Shown piece after piece: positions 8,078 through 16,540 of a stretch of 38,375 nucleotides of DNA. The translations under genes and the position numbers were made by a program. How positions within the stretch are numbered: the first letter of the stretch is position 1; every line of letters starts with the position of its first letter. The stretch spans positions 1 through 38,375 of the forward strand of contig DCGQ01000018.1 of the NCBI GenBank assembly GCA_002314635.1, written 5' to 3'. A model generated the notes under the pieces. That model saw only the letters and a program-made list of their open reading frames with translations, did no database searches and was not told where the DNA came from. Source of the DNA: Clostridiales bacterium UBA1774. GTDB taxonomy: Bacteria; Bacillota; Clostridia; Oscillospirales; Oscillospiraceae.

Positions 8078-10681
8078 TTATTCTTTTACACAGAAGGGAA
8101 GACTGCTTTCTTTCGTCACGCCGTCCCGGGTCAGTCGCAGTGTCACCGTACAGAAGCCGGGTTTCTTCGCCGTGACCGTATCTCCGTGAAGCTCCAGCAC
8201 TGCCGGGTCGGAGCAGGTCAGTTCCCGCTCACTCAGGTCGATGCGGACAGCGTCCTCCAGCGCGGCGCAGAGAGAAAGCTGCATGGTTTCGCCGGGTTTC
8301 AGAATCCGCCGCCGGCTCCGCAGGGTGACTGCGGCAAGAGGCGCATTCCACTTTCCGGAAATGGTGATCACCTTTCCGGCGATCTCTGCCTGTTTTCCGG
8401 CGCTGTGCCCCAGCCAGAAGCGCCAGTTGCCCTCCGGTACGCCATAGCAATGCTGTGCCTTTTTCCAGCGGCGCAGGGTTTTCAGCGGCACAGACAGCGT
8501 GACCCGTCTGCTCTCGCCGGGCTGCAGATAGATCTTCTCAAAGGCTGCCAGCGTCTGGTAGGGCATATCCTTCCAGACCACCAGCTGTTTCCGGTAAAGC
8601 TGCACCACCTCCCAAGCGGCAAGCTTTCCGGTGTTGGTCACGGTCACAGATGCTTCCAGTGTATCATTTGGACTGAACCGATCTCCGGACAGGGTAAAGT
8701 CCGAATAGGCAAAGGATGCATAGCTGAGTCCGTGTCCGAAGGGATAGACCGGTTCCTCCAGCCAGTACTGATAGGTTCTGCCCTTTTCATCCGGTGTATC
8801 CAGCGGCTTCACACCGTAGCTGGTCAGCGGCGGCAGGCAGTCATCGGAGGGATACCAGGTTTCGCAGCTTCTGCCACCGGGACTGATCTGCCCGAACAGC
8901 GCCTCTCCGATGGCGGTTCCCTGACTTTCGCCGGCATAAGCCGCCCAGAGGATGGCGGGCAGCCTGGTCAGAAAGCTGCCGGTAATAGGTCCGGAGGTGA
9001 TCAGCACCGCTGCGGTATTGGGATTCACCCTATGAAGGGCGCAGAGCTTTTCATCCTGCTGATAGGGCATTTTCAAGCTGGCACGATCCCGCCCTTCGCT
9101 GGTAACGCCCGGGTCGGTGCCCGCGATGACCAGCACGATATCTGCTTCCTTCGCGGCGGCAAGCGCTTCTTCCCAAAGCTGTTCATCGGTTTTGCCCAGA
9201 TCCGGGTCATGAACCGGATGGCGGGGCACCGGCGGTGCCAGCTCCTTCCGCTTTGCGCGGATGGCGGCAAGGATCCGTTCCTGTTCCTTTACCGGTTCCG
9301 GCTTGCGGTATTCCAGATATTCTTCCAAACACATGCCGTTTTCCGCGGCGGCCCGCTCCAGTACCGGATAGTGTCCCCCGTTTTCCACCGGGTTATCCTG
9401 AATATTCCAGCCTTTCCGGTAGCTGACCGTATACCCCAGTTTTTCCGCCTGTGCCAGTATGCCCTGATACGGGGTAACGGAAACCCTCGTATCCGCATAG
9501 CCGCCGATGGAGTAACCGCCAAGCTGCCGGTAAATGGCATTGGGGCCAATGACCAGCAGCTTTTTCCCGCCGGTCTGCGGAAGCGGCAGGAAATCCGCTT
9601 CGTTTCGCAGCAGCACCAGTGATTCCTCCGCCGCTCTCACGGCGGTCTCCGCGTGGGCAGGACTGCAGATCTCCGCTTTTCCGAAGCTGTGCCACGGCAG
9701 CTTCTCCGGTGCGTCAAATTCGCCCAGACTGAATCGCGCGGTAAAGGCGTGTACCAGTGCCCGGTCAACCGCATCGAAATCGGTCAGACCCTCCTCAATG
9801 GCGGTTTTCATCCAGACCTTATAATCATTGCCGCAGCAGATGTCCGTACCGGCTTCCAGCGCCAGCGCGCAGCCTTCCTGCATGGTCTCCGTGTAGAAAT
9901 GACCGCGAGGCTGACCCCACATCAGGTTGTAATTGGGGCCGATATCTCCTACTGCACCATCGTCGGAAACCACATAGCCATCGAAACCCCATTCGTCCCG
10001 CAGGATATCCTGCAGCAGATGGGCATTTACGCTGCAGGGCACGCCGGAAATGCGGTTGTAGGCGGTCATCACCGAATGCGCGCCGCCTTCCCGGAAGCAG
10101 GCTTCGAACACCGGCAGATAATATTCCCGCAGGGTGGCTTCGTCCATATCCGAGGAGGCGGAGTTGCGATTGTACTCCGTATTGTTGGCAGCAAAATGCT
10201 TGGGAGTGGAAATGGCCTTCCAATAGGTCTCATCCTCCCCCTGAATGCCCCGCACATAGGCGCTTGCCAGCCTGCCTGCCAGCAGGGGATCTTCACCGAA
10301 GGCCTCGTCATTCCGACCCCAGCGCGGGTCGCGGCCCATGTTCACGGTGGGGCACCAGTAGCTCAGTTCCTTGCCGGTCAGGTTGTGGATCGCCCGCATT
10401 TCATCGGAAATGGCCTGCGCCACCTGACAGGTCAGTTCCGGATTCCATGTATTTGCCAGTGCAAGGCAAACCGGAAAAGAGCTGGCCTCGTCAAATAAAG
10501 AGAAAACCGGTACAACGCCGTGTGACGCTTCATTCCACCATGTCCATGCGCGAACACCAAGCCGGGGAATGGCGGGAGCATCGAAGCTGAGCTGGCTCAG
10601 CTTTTCTTCCGGGGTCATGGCAGCTACAAGAGCCAGAGCACGCTGGGCAAAGCTGCGGCTGGTATCCATCCAAGTGTCCAT
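8078..10681 (-). CDS. GH3 beta-xylosidase/beta-glucosidase-like enzyme
   Basis: An 867-residue glycoside hydrolase family 3 enzyme that would remove sugars from non-reducing ends of oligosaccharides. WWNEASHGV near residue 50 and YVVSDDGAVGDI (nucleophile Asp) resemble the xylosidase branch. The second domain contains VTSEGRDRASL, where the acid/base Glu is expected. A fibronectin-III-like domain (about 640-760) is followed by a bacterial Ig-like C-terminus (about 800-867). Residues about 430-500 form a charged insertion. No signal peptide is seen, so it is cytoplasmic. It starts after AGGGAG and faces an alpha-glucuronidase gene, which supports a role on glucuronoxylan fragments. Exact sugar specificity is inferred. 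Confidence 0.88.
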   Translation of the reverse strand: MDTWMDTSRSFAQRALALVAAMTPEEKLSQLSFDAPAIPRLGVRAWTWWNEASHGVVPVFSLFDEASSFPVCLALANTWNPELTCQVAQAISDEMRAIHNLTGKELSYWCPTVNMGRDPRWGRNDEAFGEDPLLAGRLASAYVRGIQGEDETYWKAISTPKHFAANNTEYNRNSASSDMDEATLREYYLPVFEACFREGGAHSVMTAYNRISGVPCSVNAHLLQDILRDEWGFDGYVVSDDGAVGDIGPNYNLMWGQPRGHFYTETMQEGCALALEAGTDICCGNDYKVWMKTAIEEGLTDFDAVDRALVHAFTARFSLGEFDAPEKLPWHSFGKAEICSPAHAETAVRAAEESLVLLRNEADFLPLPQTGGKKLLVIGPNAIYRQLGGYSIGGYADTRVSVTPYQGILAQAEKLGYTVSYRKGWNIQDNPVENGGHYPVLERAAAENGMCLEEYLEYRKPEPVKEQERILAAIRAKRKELAPPVPRHPVHDPDLGKTDEQLWEEALAAAKEADIVLVIAGTDPGVTSEGRDRASLKMPYQQDEKLCALHRVNPNTAAVLITSGPITGSFLTRLPAILWAAYAGESQGTAIGEALFGQISPGGRSCETWYPSDDCLPPLTSYGVKPLDTPDEKGRTYQYWLEEPVYPFGHGLSYASFAYSDFTLSGDRFSPNDTLEASVTVTNTGKLAAWEVVQLYRKQLVVWKDMPYQTLAAFEKIYLQPGESRRVTLSVPLKTLRRWKKAQHCYGVPEGNWRFWLGHSAGKQAEIAGKVITISGKWNAPLAAVTLRSRRRILKPGETMQLSLCAALEDAVRIDLSERELTCSDPAVLELHGDTVTAKKPGFCTVTLRLTRDGVTKESSLPFCVKE

Positions 10682-10875
10682 TCTCTCGTCTCCCTGTTTC
10701 TTTTTTTATAAAAACCTGCTATAATTTTCAAAAGGCTCTGAGACGGTCCGGGATTCTCTCCGCTTCCGAGCAGACTCCATGAGCCGCCTTTTTTCTTTGC
10801 GTCTCCTTATCAGATCGCATACACCGTTATTTTACTGGTTTTTTCCGACTTTTTCAACTGAATTGAGGGATTTTT

Positions 10876-12813
10876 ATGGATGATTCCCTGTTGTGGCTGG
10901 ATTTCCGGCCTGTTCCGGATTTCCCGCAGACTTTTTCCCGGATCGCCGCCTGTGTATATTCTCCGTTGGGAAAAACCGCGCTTTCTGAGCTGCGGAACGG
11001 TCTCAGCCGTCTTTCCGGAGGTTCCGTCACGCTCACAGAGGAACACGCTGCCGGACTGCGCCTGCTGGAAACAGCGGATTCCGGCGAAGGCTTTTCGCTG
11101 CAAAAGCGGGCAGAGCGCTGGGAACTCAGCGGCAGCGGCGCCGGTCTGCTTTACGGAACGTTCCGGCTGCTTCGGATGGTCAGCGCAGGACTGCCGCTGC
11201 AGGAGCTGGACACCGCGCCCCGCTATCCGCTGCGGATGCTGGATCACTGGGACAATGCGGACGGCAGCATTGAACGAGGCTACGCCGGTTCTTCCTTCTT
11301 TTTTGAAAACGGAAGCCCGGTCTGCAGCGCCCGCGCCCGGAACTATGCCCGGCTGCTGGCCTCCTGCGGCCTCAACGGCTGCTGTATCAACAATGTGAAT
11401 GTAAAGGGAACCGCGCTGAAGCTGATTACCGGCGAATACGCAGAGGTACTTGCCCGTCTGGGTGAAACGCTGGGGGAATATCATGTTGGTCTCTGGCTCT
11501 CCGTCAGCTTCGCAGCGCCCATGGAGCAGGGCGGCCTGCCCACCGCCGACCCGCTGGATCCGGCGGTATGCCGCTGGTGGCAGGAAACCGCAGACCGGCT
11601 CTATACAGCCATCCCCAACCTGAAAGGCTTTCTGGTAAAAGCCGATTCGGAGGGCAGACCCGGCCCCTTCAGCTACGGACGCAGCCACGCGGAGGGTGCC
11701 AATATGCTTGCCCGGACGCTGAAACCCCATGGCGGTCAGGTGCTCTGGCGCTGCTTTGTCTACAACTGCGTGCAGGACTGGCGTGACCCGTCCATTGACC
11801 GGGCGAAAGCACAGTATCTGAATTTTGCCCCGCTGGACGGGCAGTTTGATGACAACGTGCTGCTGCAGATTAAAAACGGACCGGTAGACTTTCAGGTTCG
11901 GGAGCCGGTTTCGCCTTTGTTCGGAAAGCTGGAGCAAACCCGCAGCATTCTGGAGTTCCAGCTGACGCAGGAATACACCGGACAGCAGCGGCACGTCTGC
12001 TGTCTGCTGCCCATGATGCGGGAGGTTCTGGATTTTCCCATTCGGGAAAACGGCACCGTGGCCGAGCGGATTCAGGCGGTCTGTGCCGTCAGCAATACCG
12101 GTTCCGACCGGAACTGGTGCGGTCACGATCTGGCGGCAGCCAACCTGTTCGGCTTCGGCCTCCTGAGCTGGGATCCCACCCGGGAACCGGCAGAAATTCT
12201 GCGGGAATGGTGTCGCCTGACGCTGGGACGCCGGGACACGGTCACGGAGGCAGTCACGGATCTGCTTCTGCGCTCCCGGTCCGTATATGAGCAGTATACC
12301 ACGCCGTTGGGACTGGGCTGGCTCTGCACGCCGGGCACTCACTACGGCCCCAGTCCGGACGGGTACGAATACGACCGCTGGGGCACCTATCATCGTGCCT
12401 CTCACAAGGCCATCGGCGTGGAGCGCGGGCCGACGGGAACCGGCTATACCGAACAGTATGCTCCTCCGCTGTCCGAAGTGTACGGAAACCCGCTCACCTG
12501 CCCGGAAGAACTGCTGCTGTTCTTCCACCGTCTCCCCTTCTCCTATCGGATGCGGGACGGGCGCACCCTTCTGCAGAGGCTGTACGACGATCACTTTGCA
12601 GGCGTGGAAGCGGCAGAGGATTTTGCCCGCACGTGGGATTCGCTCCGCGGCGCTGTGCCGGAGGACATCTGGCTGCGGGTACAGGAGCGGTTCGGAGAGC
12701 AGCTTCGTTCTGCGCAGGAATGGCGGGATGTGGTAAATTCCTGGCTTTATCGGCTGACCCAGATTCCCGATGAACGGGGCAGAGAGGTTTTTGCATCCCT
12801 GTACGATGAATAA
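10876..12813 (+). CDS. aguA: Alpha-glucuronidase, GH67
   Basis: A 645-residue family-67 alpha-glucuronidase, which releases (methyl)glucuronic acid from the non-reducing end of xylo-oligosaccharides. Family motifs are LDHWDNADGSIERGYAGSS, GFLVKADSEGRPGP (general acid Glu), NFAPLDGQFDDN (Asp) and EFQLTQEYTG (Glu). There is no signal peptide, so substrates must be imported. It is slightly shorter than usual members (about 680-730) because of a compact N-terminal domain. The ATG follows GAGGG by 6 nt. It is divergent from the GH3 gene across 194 bp and convergent with the acyltransferase gene. Confidence 0.93.
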   Translation: MDDSLLWLDFRPVPDFPQTFSRIAACVYSPLGKTALSELRNGLSRLSGGSVTLTEEHAAGLRLLETADSGEGFSLQKRAERWELSGSGAGLLYGTFRLLRMVSAGLPLQELDTAPRYPLRMLDHWDNADGSIERGYAGSSFFFENGSPVCSARARNYARLLASCGLNGCCINNVNVKGTALKLITGEYAEVLARLGETLGEYHVGLWLSVSFAAPMEQGGLPTADPLDPAVCRWWQETADRLYTAIPNLKGFLVKADSEGRPGPFSYGRSHAEGANMLARTLKPHGGQVLWRCFVYNCVQDWRDPSIDRAKAQYLNFAPLDGQFDDNVLLQIKNGPVDFQVREPVSPLFGKLEQTRSILEFQLTQEYTGQQRHVCCLLPMMREVLDFPIRENGTVAERIQAVCAVSNTGSDRNWCGHDLAAANLFGFGLLSWDPTREPAEILREWCRLTLGRRDTVTEAVTDLLLRSRSVYEQYTTPLGLGWLCTPGTHYGPSPDGYEYDRWGTYHRASHKAIGVERGPTGTGYTEQYAPPLSEVYGNPLTCPEELLLFFHRLPFSYRMRDGRTLLQRLYDDHFAGVEAAEDFARTWDSLRGAVPEDIWLRVQERFGEQLRSAQEWRDVVNSWLYRLTQIPDERGREVFASLYDE

Positions 12814-12818
12814 GAAAA

Positions 12819-12853
12819 TCTGCCGCAGTCTTCCGGTCGAAGGCTGCGGCAGA
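12819..12853 (-). terminator. Terminator between aguA and acyltransferase
   Basis: A 15-bp stem (TCTGCCGCAG arms plus CTTC/GAAG, one G-U pair, 5-nt loop) is followed on the minus strand by TTTTCTTATT. It therefore ends the acyltransferase operon; the plus-strand side lacks a T run, but the stem may also slow aguA transcription. Confidence 0.8.
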
Positions 12854-12855
12854 AC

Positions 12856-13926
12856 TTATACCATATCGGGCGTCTCAAAGCGTTTTTCCAGTTTATCCAG
12901 ATTTGCGTCCACCCGCAGAACCTGAAACAGCAAAATCCGCAGTTTTTCCACCAGCAGGCAAGCCGCAAACAGGAGGAATGCGGAACCGAACAGCGCGGGG
13001 AGCATCAGCCACACAGGCAGCTTTACCGTCCATGCGAAGGCATTATGCAGATACTCAAAGAGAATGGGATGTACATGAATCAGATAGACGCCCAGCGCGG
13101 CAGGAGCGGAAAAGCGGATCAGCGCCTGTCCGTGTCTGCCGATCTTCATAGCGGCGAAAACACCCACCAGCGCAAGGGAGATCAGCACCATGGGCAGCTC
13201 GTTCCGGTTCACCGTCACCGGTTTGCCCAGATACGTGCGAATGCCCTGCACCGCACAGTTGAAAAGCAGACTGCCCAGCAGGACCCACAGCCACTTTTTC
13301 CGGTACTCCGGCGCGGCCAGGCCGCATTTCTTCATACATGCGCCCAGCAAATAAAGAATGCTCAGCCATAGGAAGGAATACCCGGTATTGATGACGAAAA
13401 TATCCCCGTTTTCCCGGTAGATATAAGGATAGATCACAAATACCATCAGAATCAGCAGTGCAAGGCGCTGTGCTTCCGTTTTCGTGCTGACCCGGAGCAG
13501 CCGATTCAGCCACGGGATGATGAAAAACACCCCTGCATAGGCCGTCATATACCAGTAGCGCTTAAAAGAGATGGGCAGGCAATAGGTCAGCAGCGTTGTC
13601 TTGGAAATGGTGCCCGGGTTTTTGAAGTAGAAAAACAGCGCGATGCCCAGACTGTAAAACACCACCGGCAGCCAGAATTTGATAAAGTTAAAATATCGGT
13701 ACTTTTTCTCCGTTTCCCGGTAGCCCACATAACCGCTGATCAGGGCAAAGCAGTTTGTTCCATAGAGCGACAGGTTATTGCGGATAAAGGTCAGCACAGT
13801 CAGCTTCGCACCGCTGGCCGAAGCAACCACGCCGCCCTGATTCATACAGTGACACAAAACGATCAGATACATGGCAAGCAGACGCAGCAGGTCAATGCCA
13901 TAATTCCGTTGGGACAGGTTTTTCAT
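12856..13926 (-). CDS. Acyltransferase family 3 membrane protein
   Basis: A 356-residue integral membrane protein with about ten hydrophobic segments, resembling the OafA/WecH-type acyltransferase-3 family, which transfers acetyl or similar groups to surface sugars. The N-terminal RNYGIDLLRLLAMYLIVLCH contains the usual R-x(10) -H pattern. It starts 9 nt after the serine hydrolase stop, with AAAGGAG close to the ATG. It is last in an operon with an O-antigen-ligase-like protein and a serine hydrolase, so surface glycan decoration is likely. The acyl donor and acceptor are unknown. Confidence 0.85.
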   Translation of the reverse strand: MKNLSQRNYGIDLLRLLAMYLIVLCHCMNQGGVVASASGAKLTVLTFIRNNLSLYGTNCFALISGYVGYRETEKKYRYFNFIKFWLPVVFYSLGIALFFYFKNPGTISKTTLLTYCLPISFKRYWYMTAYAGVFFIIPWLNRLLRVSTKTEAQRLALLILMVFVIYPYIYRENGDIFVINTGYSFLWLSILYLLGACMKKCGLAAPEYRKKWLWVLLGSLLFNCAVQGIRTYLGKPVTVNRNELPMVLISLALVGVFAAMKIGRHGQALIRFSAPAALGVYLIHVHPILFEYLHNAFAWTVKLPVWLMLPALFGSAFLLFAACLLVEKLRILLFQVLRVDANLDKLEKRFETPDMV

Positions 13927-13935
13927 AGAACTCCT

Positions 13936-15030
13936 TTACAGACACTGATATACAAGATCCCGGAGCTTCGGGTGATTCCGTTCAAAGCCGCAGCCCATGT
14001 TCAGCACGTGCTGCACATAAAACACACTGAGCTTCCGTTCCGGGTCGATCAGCGCATAAGCGCCGGCTGCACCGTCCCAGCCGAACTCGCCCACCGGCGC
14101 ACCACTGCCATCCAGCTGATTCAGACGGGTGCGGACGCCCAGTCCGTAGCCGTAGCTGCCGAGCCGGTATCCCCAGCGGGTTCTGAACCCCTCCGTCTGT
14201 GCCGGATTCAGCCGGTTTCGGCGCATCTGCCCGATGGTTTCCGGTTTCAGCAGGGCGTACCCGCTGCGGCCGGTGCCGCCGTTTGCCAGTGCTTCCGGCA
14301 GCAGGATATAGTCTCCCAGACAGCTGAACAGTCCCGCTCCGCCGGAATCGTAAGCATCAGAAAAGCAGAACTGATTGGTCAGCGGACAGGGCTCCGCCTT
14401 CTGTTCCTTCTCGTTCCACGCAAACTGGGGCATGAATCTGCCCTGCTGCAGAGCATCCGGATGGAAGCCGGTGCTGTGCATCCCCAGCGGTTCCATGATT
14501 TCCTCCCGCAGCAGCTCCGCATACCGTTTCCCCGTTGCCTGCTCCATCACCGCTGCCAGCACATCATGGCAGAGGCTGTAGAGGAAGGTCTCCCCCGGCT
14601 GGGCAAACAGCGGCATTTTTGCAATCTCCCGGACGATTCCACGGGTGCTGCGGTCCGCCGCCTGTGCGATATGCGGACTGAAAATATCGTAGGTCAGACC
14701 GCCGCACATGGTAATGAGCTGTTCCAGCGTAGGAACCGTTTCCGCAGGCTTCTGATCTCCGGTCAGTCCCACAGTCAGCTTCCCATACTCCGGCAGATAG
14801 TCCGACACCGGATCGCTGCCTCGCAGAAGGCCCCGTTCCATCAGTCGGCAATACATAACGGCGGTAAACAGCTTGGTTGCGGAGTAGAGCCAGTACAGCC
14901 TTTCCGGCTCTGTATTGACATACTCTTCAAAAACCGTATCCCGGCCCAGATGCACCGTCATCGCGCAGGCGGGGATGCCCATGGTTTCGGGAAGCGCCCG
15001 CAGATATTGTTTCAGAGCTGTAAAATCCAT
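13936..15030 (-). CDS. Serine hydrolase, beta-lactamase/esterase family
   Basis: A 364-residue member of the class C beta-lactamase-like family (PF00144 type). The SxxK motif is SATK at residues 50-53, followed by the YSLCHDVLAAVME tyrosine motif and GWDGAAGAYALIDPE near the C-terminus, a pattern like EstB-type esterases. No signal peptide is seen. The frame is open upstream, but the ATG at 15030 has GGGAGG 8 nt before it and begins the recognisable domain. It overlaps the upstream ligase-like gene by 19 nt, indicating coupling. A role in removing or transferring acyl groups on the same glycan is an inference from the acyltransferase downstream. Confidence 0.87.
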   Translation of the reverse strand: MDFTALKQYLRALPETMGIPACAMTVHLGRDTVFEEYVNTEPERLYWLYSATKLFTAVMYCRLMERGLLRGSDPVSDYLPEYGKLTVGLTGDQKPAETVPTLEQLITMCGGLTYDIFSPHIAQAADRSTRGIVREIAKMPLFAQPGETFLYSLCHDVLAAVMEQATGKRYAELLREEIMEPLGMHSTGFHPDALQQGRFMPQFAWNEKEQKAEPCPLTNQFCFSDAYDSGGAGLFSCLGDYILLPEALANGGTGRSGYALLKPETIGQMRRNRLNPAQTEGFRTRWGYRLGSYGYGLGVRTRLNQLDGSGAPVGEFGWDGAAGAYALIDPERKLSVFYVQHVLNMGCGFERNHPKLRDLVYQCL

Positions 15031-16289
15031 ATAGTTTTCCTCCCGTATACGGCTTCTCCCTCCAGAAGTCCCCAGCACAGCCACAGAAAAGCGGTGCTGC
15101 CGGGCATGGAGATTCCGAAAAAAGCCTGAATCAGATAAGCAGATATCCCGGCGGCCAGAATCACGCTGGTGTCGCTGCCCTCCTTGAGCGCTTTCCAAAG
15201 GCTGACGCCCAGAGAAATCAGCAGGCAGCACAGCGCCGGCAGTCCCTGATTCGCCAAAACATTCAGGTATTCATTGTGGGCGCAGTCAATGCTCCGGCGC
15301 AGCACCGTCCCGTCCGCCTTTACCTTTTCAAAAGCCGCGTCCAGCCGGAGGCCCAGCGTATCCGCGCCCCCACCCAGCCACAGCCGTTCCGGCAGCAGCT
15401 TCCACACATTCCGCCAGATATAAATGCGTCCGGAGCCGTAGCTGTCCTCCGCATGGCCGTGGAGCAGATCATGCAATTCTCCGGCGGTACCGCCCAGAGG
15501 CAGCCGCCAAACAAGAAACAGACCGATCAGAAGCAGCAGCAACTCTGTAAGCAGCAGGTATCTCCGGGTTTTCTTCGTCGTTTTCAGCACAAAGGGCAGC
15601 AGCAGCAGCGTGCCCAGCGCACCCAGCGTTCCGCCCCGCATACCAGAAAGCAGCAGCACCACGAGACACAGCGCCGCAGGAATCAGGCAGTGATACGCCC
15701 GTTTCCGCACTGCCGCTGTCCAGCAGATTCCGAAATAAACAGCAAGAACCGCAGCGCTCAGATCCGCATTGCCGGTAAAGCCAAGAAATGCGCCGTTATA
15801 TGCAGTTTCCCGCCCGGACCAGCGCAGCGGTTCTGGATACAGACCCAGCGGATTCAGATCCGCAAGCTGCATCAGGCATACGATGCAGTAAACCGCGGCA
15901 GCGCCCTCCGCTGCCCACAGCAGAAACCGGCTGCAGCGCCCGTATCGGCTCAGGGCAAAAAACATCAGTCCATACAGCAGTATGGTCACTGCCCCGTCTC
16001 TTCGGCTGCTGCCCAGCAGTGCAGTTTCCCTCCACGGAGAGCAGAGTGCGCTGATTGCCGTCAGCAGCAGATACAAAACAATGCCCAACTGCGGCAGCGT
16101 CACCTTTTCCGGCAGAGAAGGCCGACAGACCGCCAGCGACGCCAGCAGCAGTCCGGTCAAAACAAAAAAACACATGGCCTTGGCAAAGCTGATTTCCGCA
16201 TAACCTTTCGGTGTAAAAAACAGCAGAAACAGGCTGCACATCACCACGGAATAAGCGGCACAGACTGTGCCTTTTCGATTCTTTTTCAT
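15012..16289 (-). CDS. O-antigen ligase/polymerase-like membrane protein
   Basis: A 425-residue polytopic protein of the Wzy/WaaL-like superfamily. About eleven hydrophobic segments are visible, and the large exported loop before the C-terminal helices contains LWLGGGADTLG and CAHNEYLNVLANQGLPA, the usual ligase-loop pattern. It would polymerise or attach lipid-linked glycans at the outer membrane face. The open frame extends to 16445, but that extension crosses promoter elements on both strands; MKKNRKG at 16289 is the natural start. No SD precedes it; a promoter lies directly upstream (separate entry). An alternative start is the ATG at 16337. Confidence 0.83.
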   Translation of the reverse strand: MKKNRKGTVCAAYSVVMCSLFLLFFTPKGYAEISFAKAMCFFVLTGLLLASLAVCRPSLPEKVTLPQLGIVLYLLLTAISALCSPWRETALLGSSRRDGAVTILLYGLMFFALSRYGRCSRFLLWAAEGAAAVYCIVCLMQLADLNPLGLYPEPLRWSGRETAYNGAFLGFTGNADLSAAVLAVYFGICWTAAVRKRAYHCLIPAALCLVVLLLSGMRGGTLGALGTLLLLPFVLKTTKKTRRYLLLTELLLLLIGLFLVWRLPLGGTAGELHDLLHGHAEDSYGSGRIYIWRNVWKLLPERLWLGGGADTLGLRLDAAFEKVKADGTVLRRSIDCAHNEYLNVLANQGLPALCCLLISLGVSLWKALKEGSDTSVILAAGISAYLIQAFFGISMPGSTAFLWLCWGLLEGEAVYGRKTIWILQL

Positions 16290-16295
16290 GTGCGT

Positions 16296-16324
16296 ATGGT
16301 AGCACAGCTTTCCCGTACTGGCAA
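16296..16324 (-). promoter_or_regulatory. Promoter of ligase-like operon, possibly leaderless
   Basis: Minus-strand TTGCCA (16319-16324), a 17-nt spacer and TACCAT (16296-16301). Only six bases separate the -10 box from the ATG at 16289, so transcription should start at or next to the start codon. Confidence 0.55.
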
Positions 16325-16365
16325 GAAGTCTTCGCATTTTTTCCGGTTTTTGGTCGAATTGACGA

Positions 16366-16394
16366 TTGACATACGCAGATGCCTGTGTTAATAT
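16366..16394 (+). promoter_or_regulatory. Promoter of uracil permease
   Basis: TTGACA (16366-16371), a 17-nt spacer and TAATAT (16389-16394), close to consensus. It gives a leader of about 140 nt. Confidence 0.85.
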
Positions 16395-16400
16395 CCTGCC

Positions 16401-16515
16401 GATAACTTTAAGACGGCTCCGCGAAGCCGACAAGGGATCGCACAAATGTATATCTGCGCCATGGGATGGATGTGTGCTGCCTTGCCGAAATCTGCGGCAG
16501 GGTTTTTTTATACCC
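16401..16515 (+). promoter_or_regulatory. PyrR-type attenuator leader of uraA
   Basis: The leader carries CTTTAAGACGGCTCCGCGAA followed directly by GCCGACAAGG (16406-16435). This matches the PyrR-binding element pattern as I recall it (CUUUAA, a stem closed around UCC-G-GA, then AAGG), with a CGGCT/AGCCG hairpin at 16414-16429 and outer CTTT/AAGG pairing. Downstream, an 8-bp stem (16480-16487 with 16495-16502) plus seven T residues (16503-16509) forms an intrinsic terminator before the SD. PyrR bound to UMP would be expected to favour termination when pyrimidines are plentiful. The terminator is seen directly; the PyrR assignment rests on motif similarity and on the uracil permease downstream. 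Confidence 0.72.
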
Positions 16516-16540
16516 TGACGCCCGGAAATCAGGAGGAATT

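Noticed and set aside
7376..9622. 748-codon plus-strand open frame
   Set aside because: Antisense to MBL and GH3; composition is that of a codon-bias shadow and no family motif is seen.
10810..12594. 594-codon minus-strand open frame
   Set aside because: Antisense to aguA, whose GH67 motifs are clear.
16290..16445. Extended start of the ligase-like gene
   Set aside because: It crosses the uraA promoter and leader and its own promoter.
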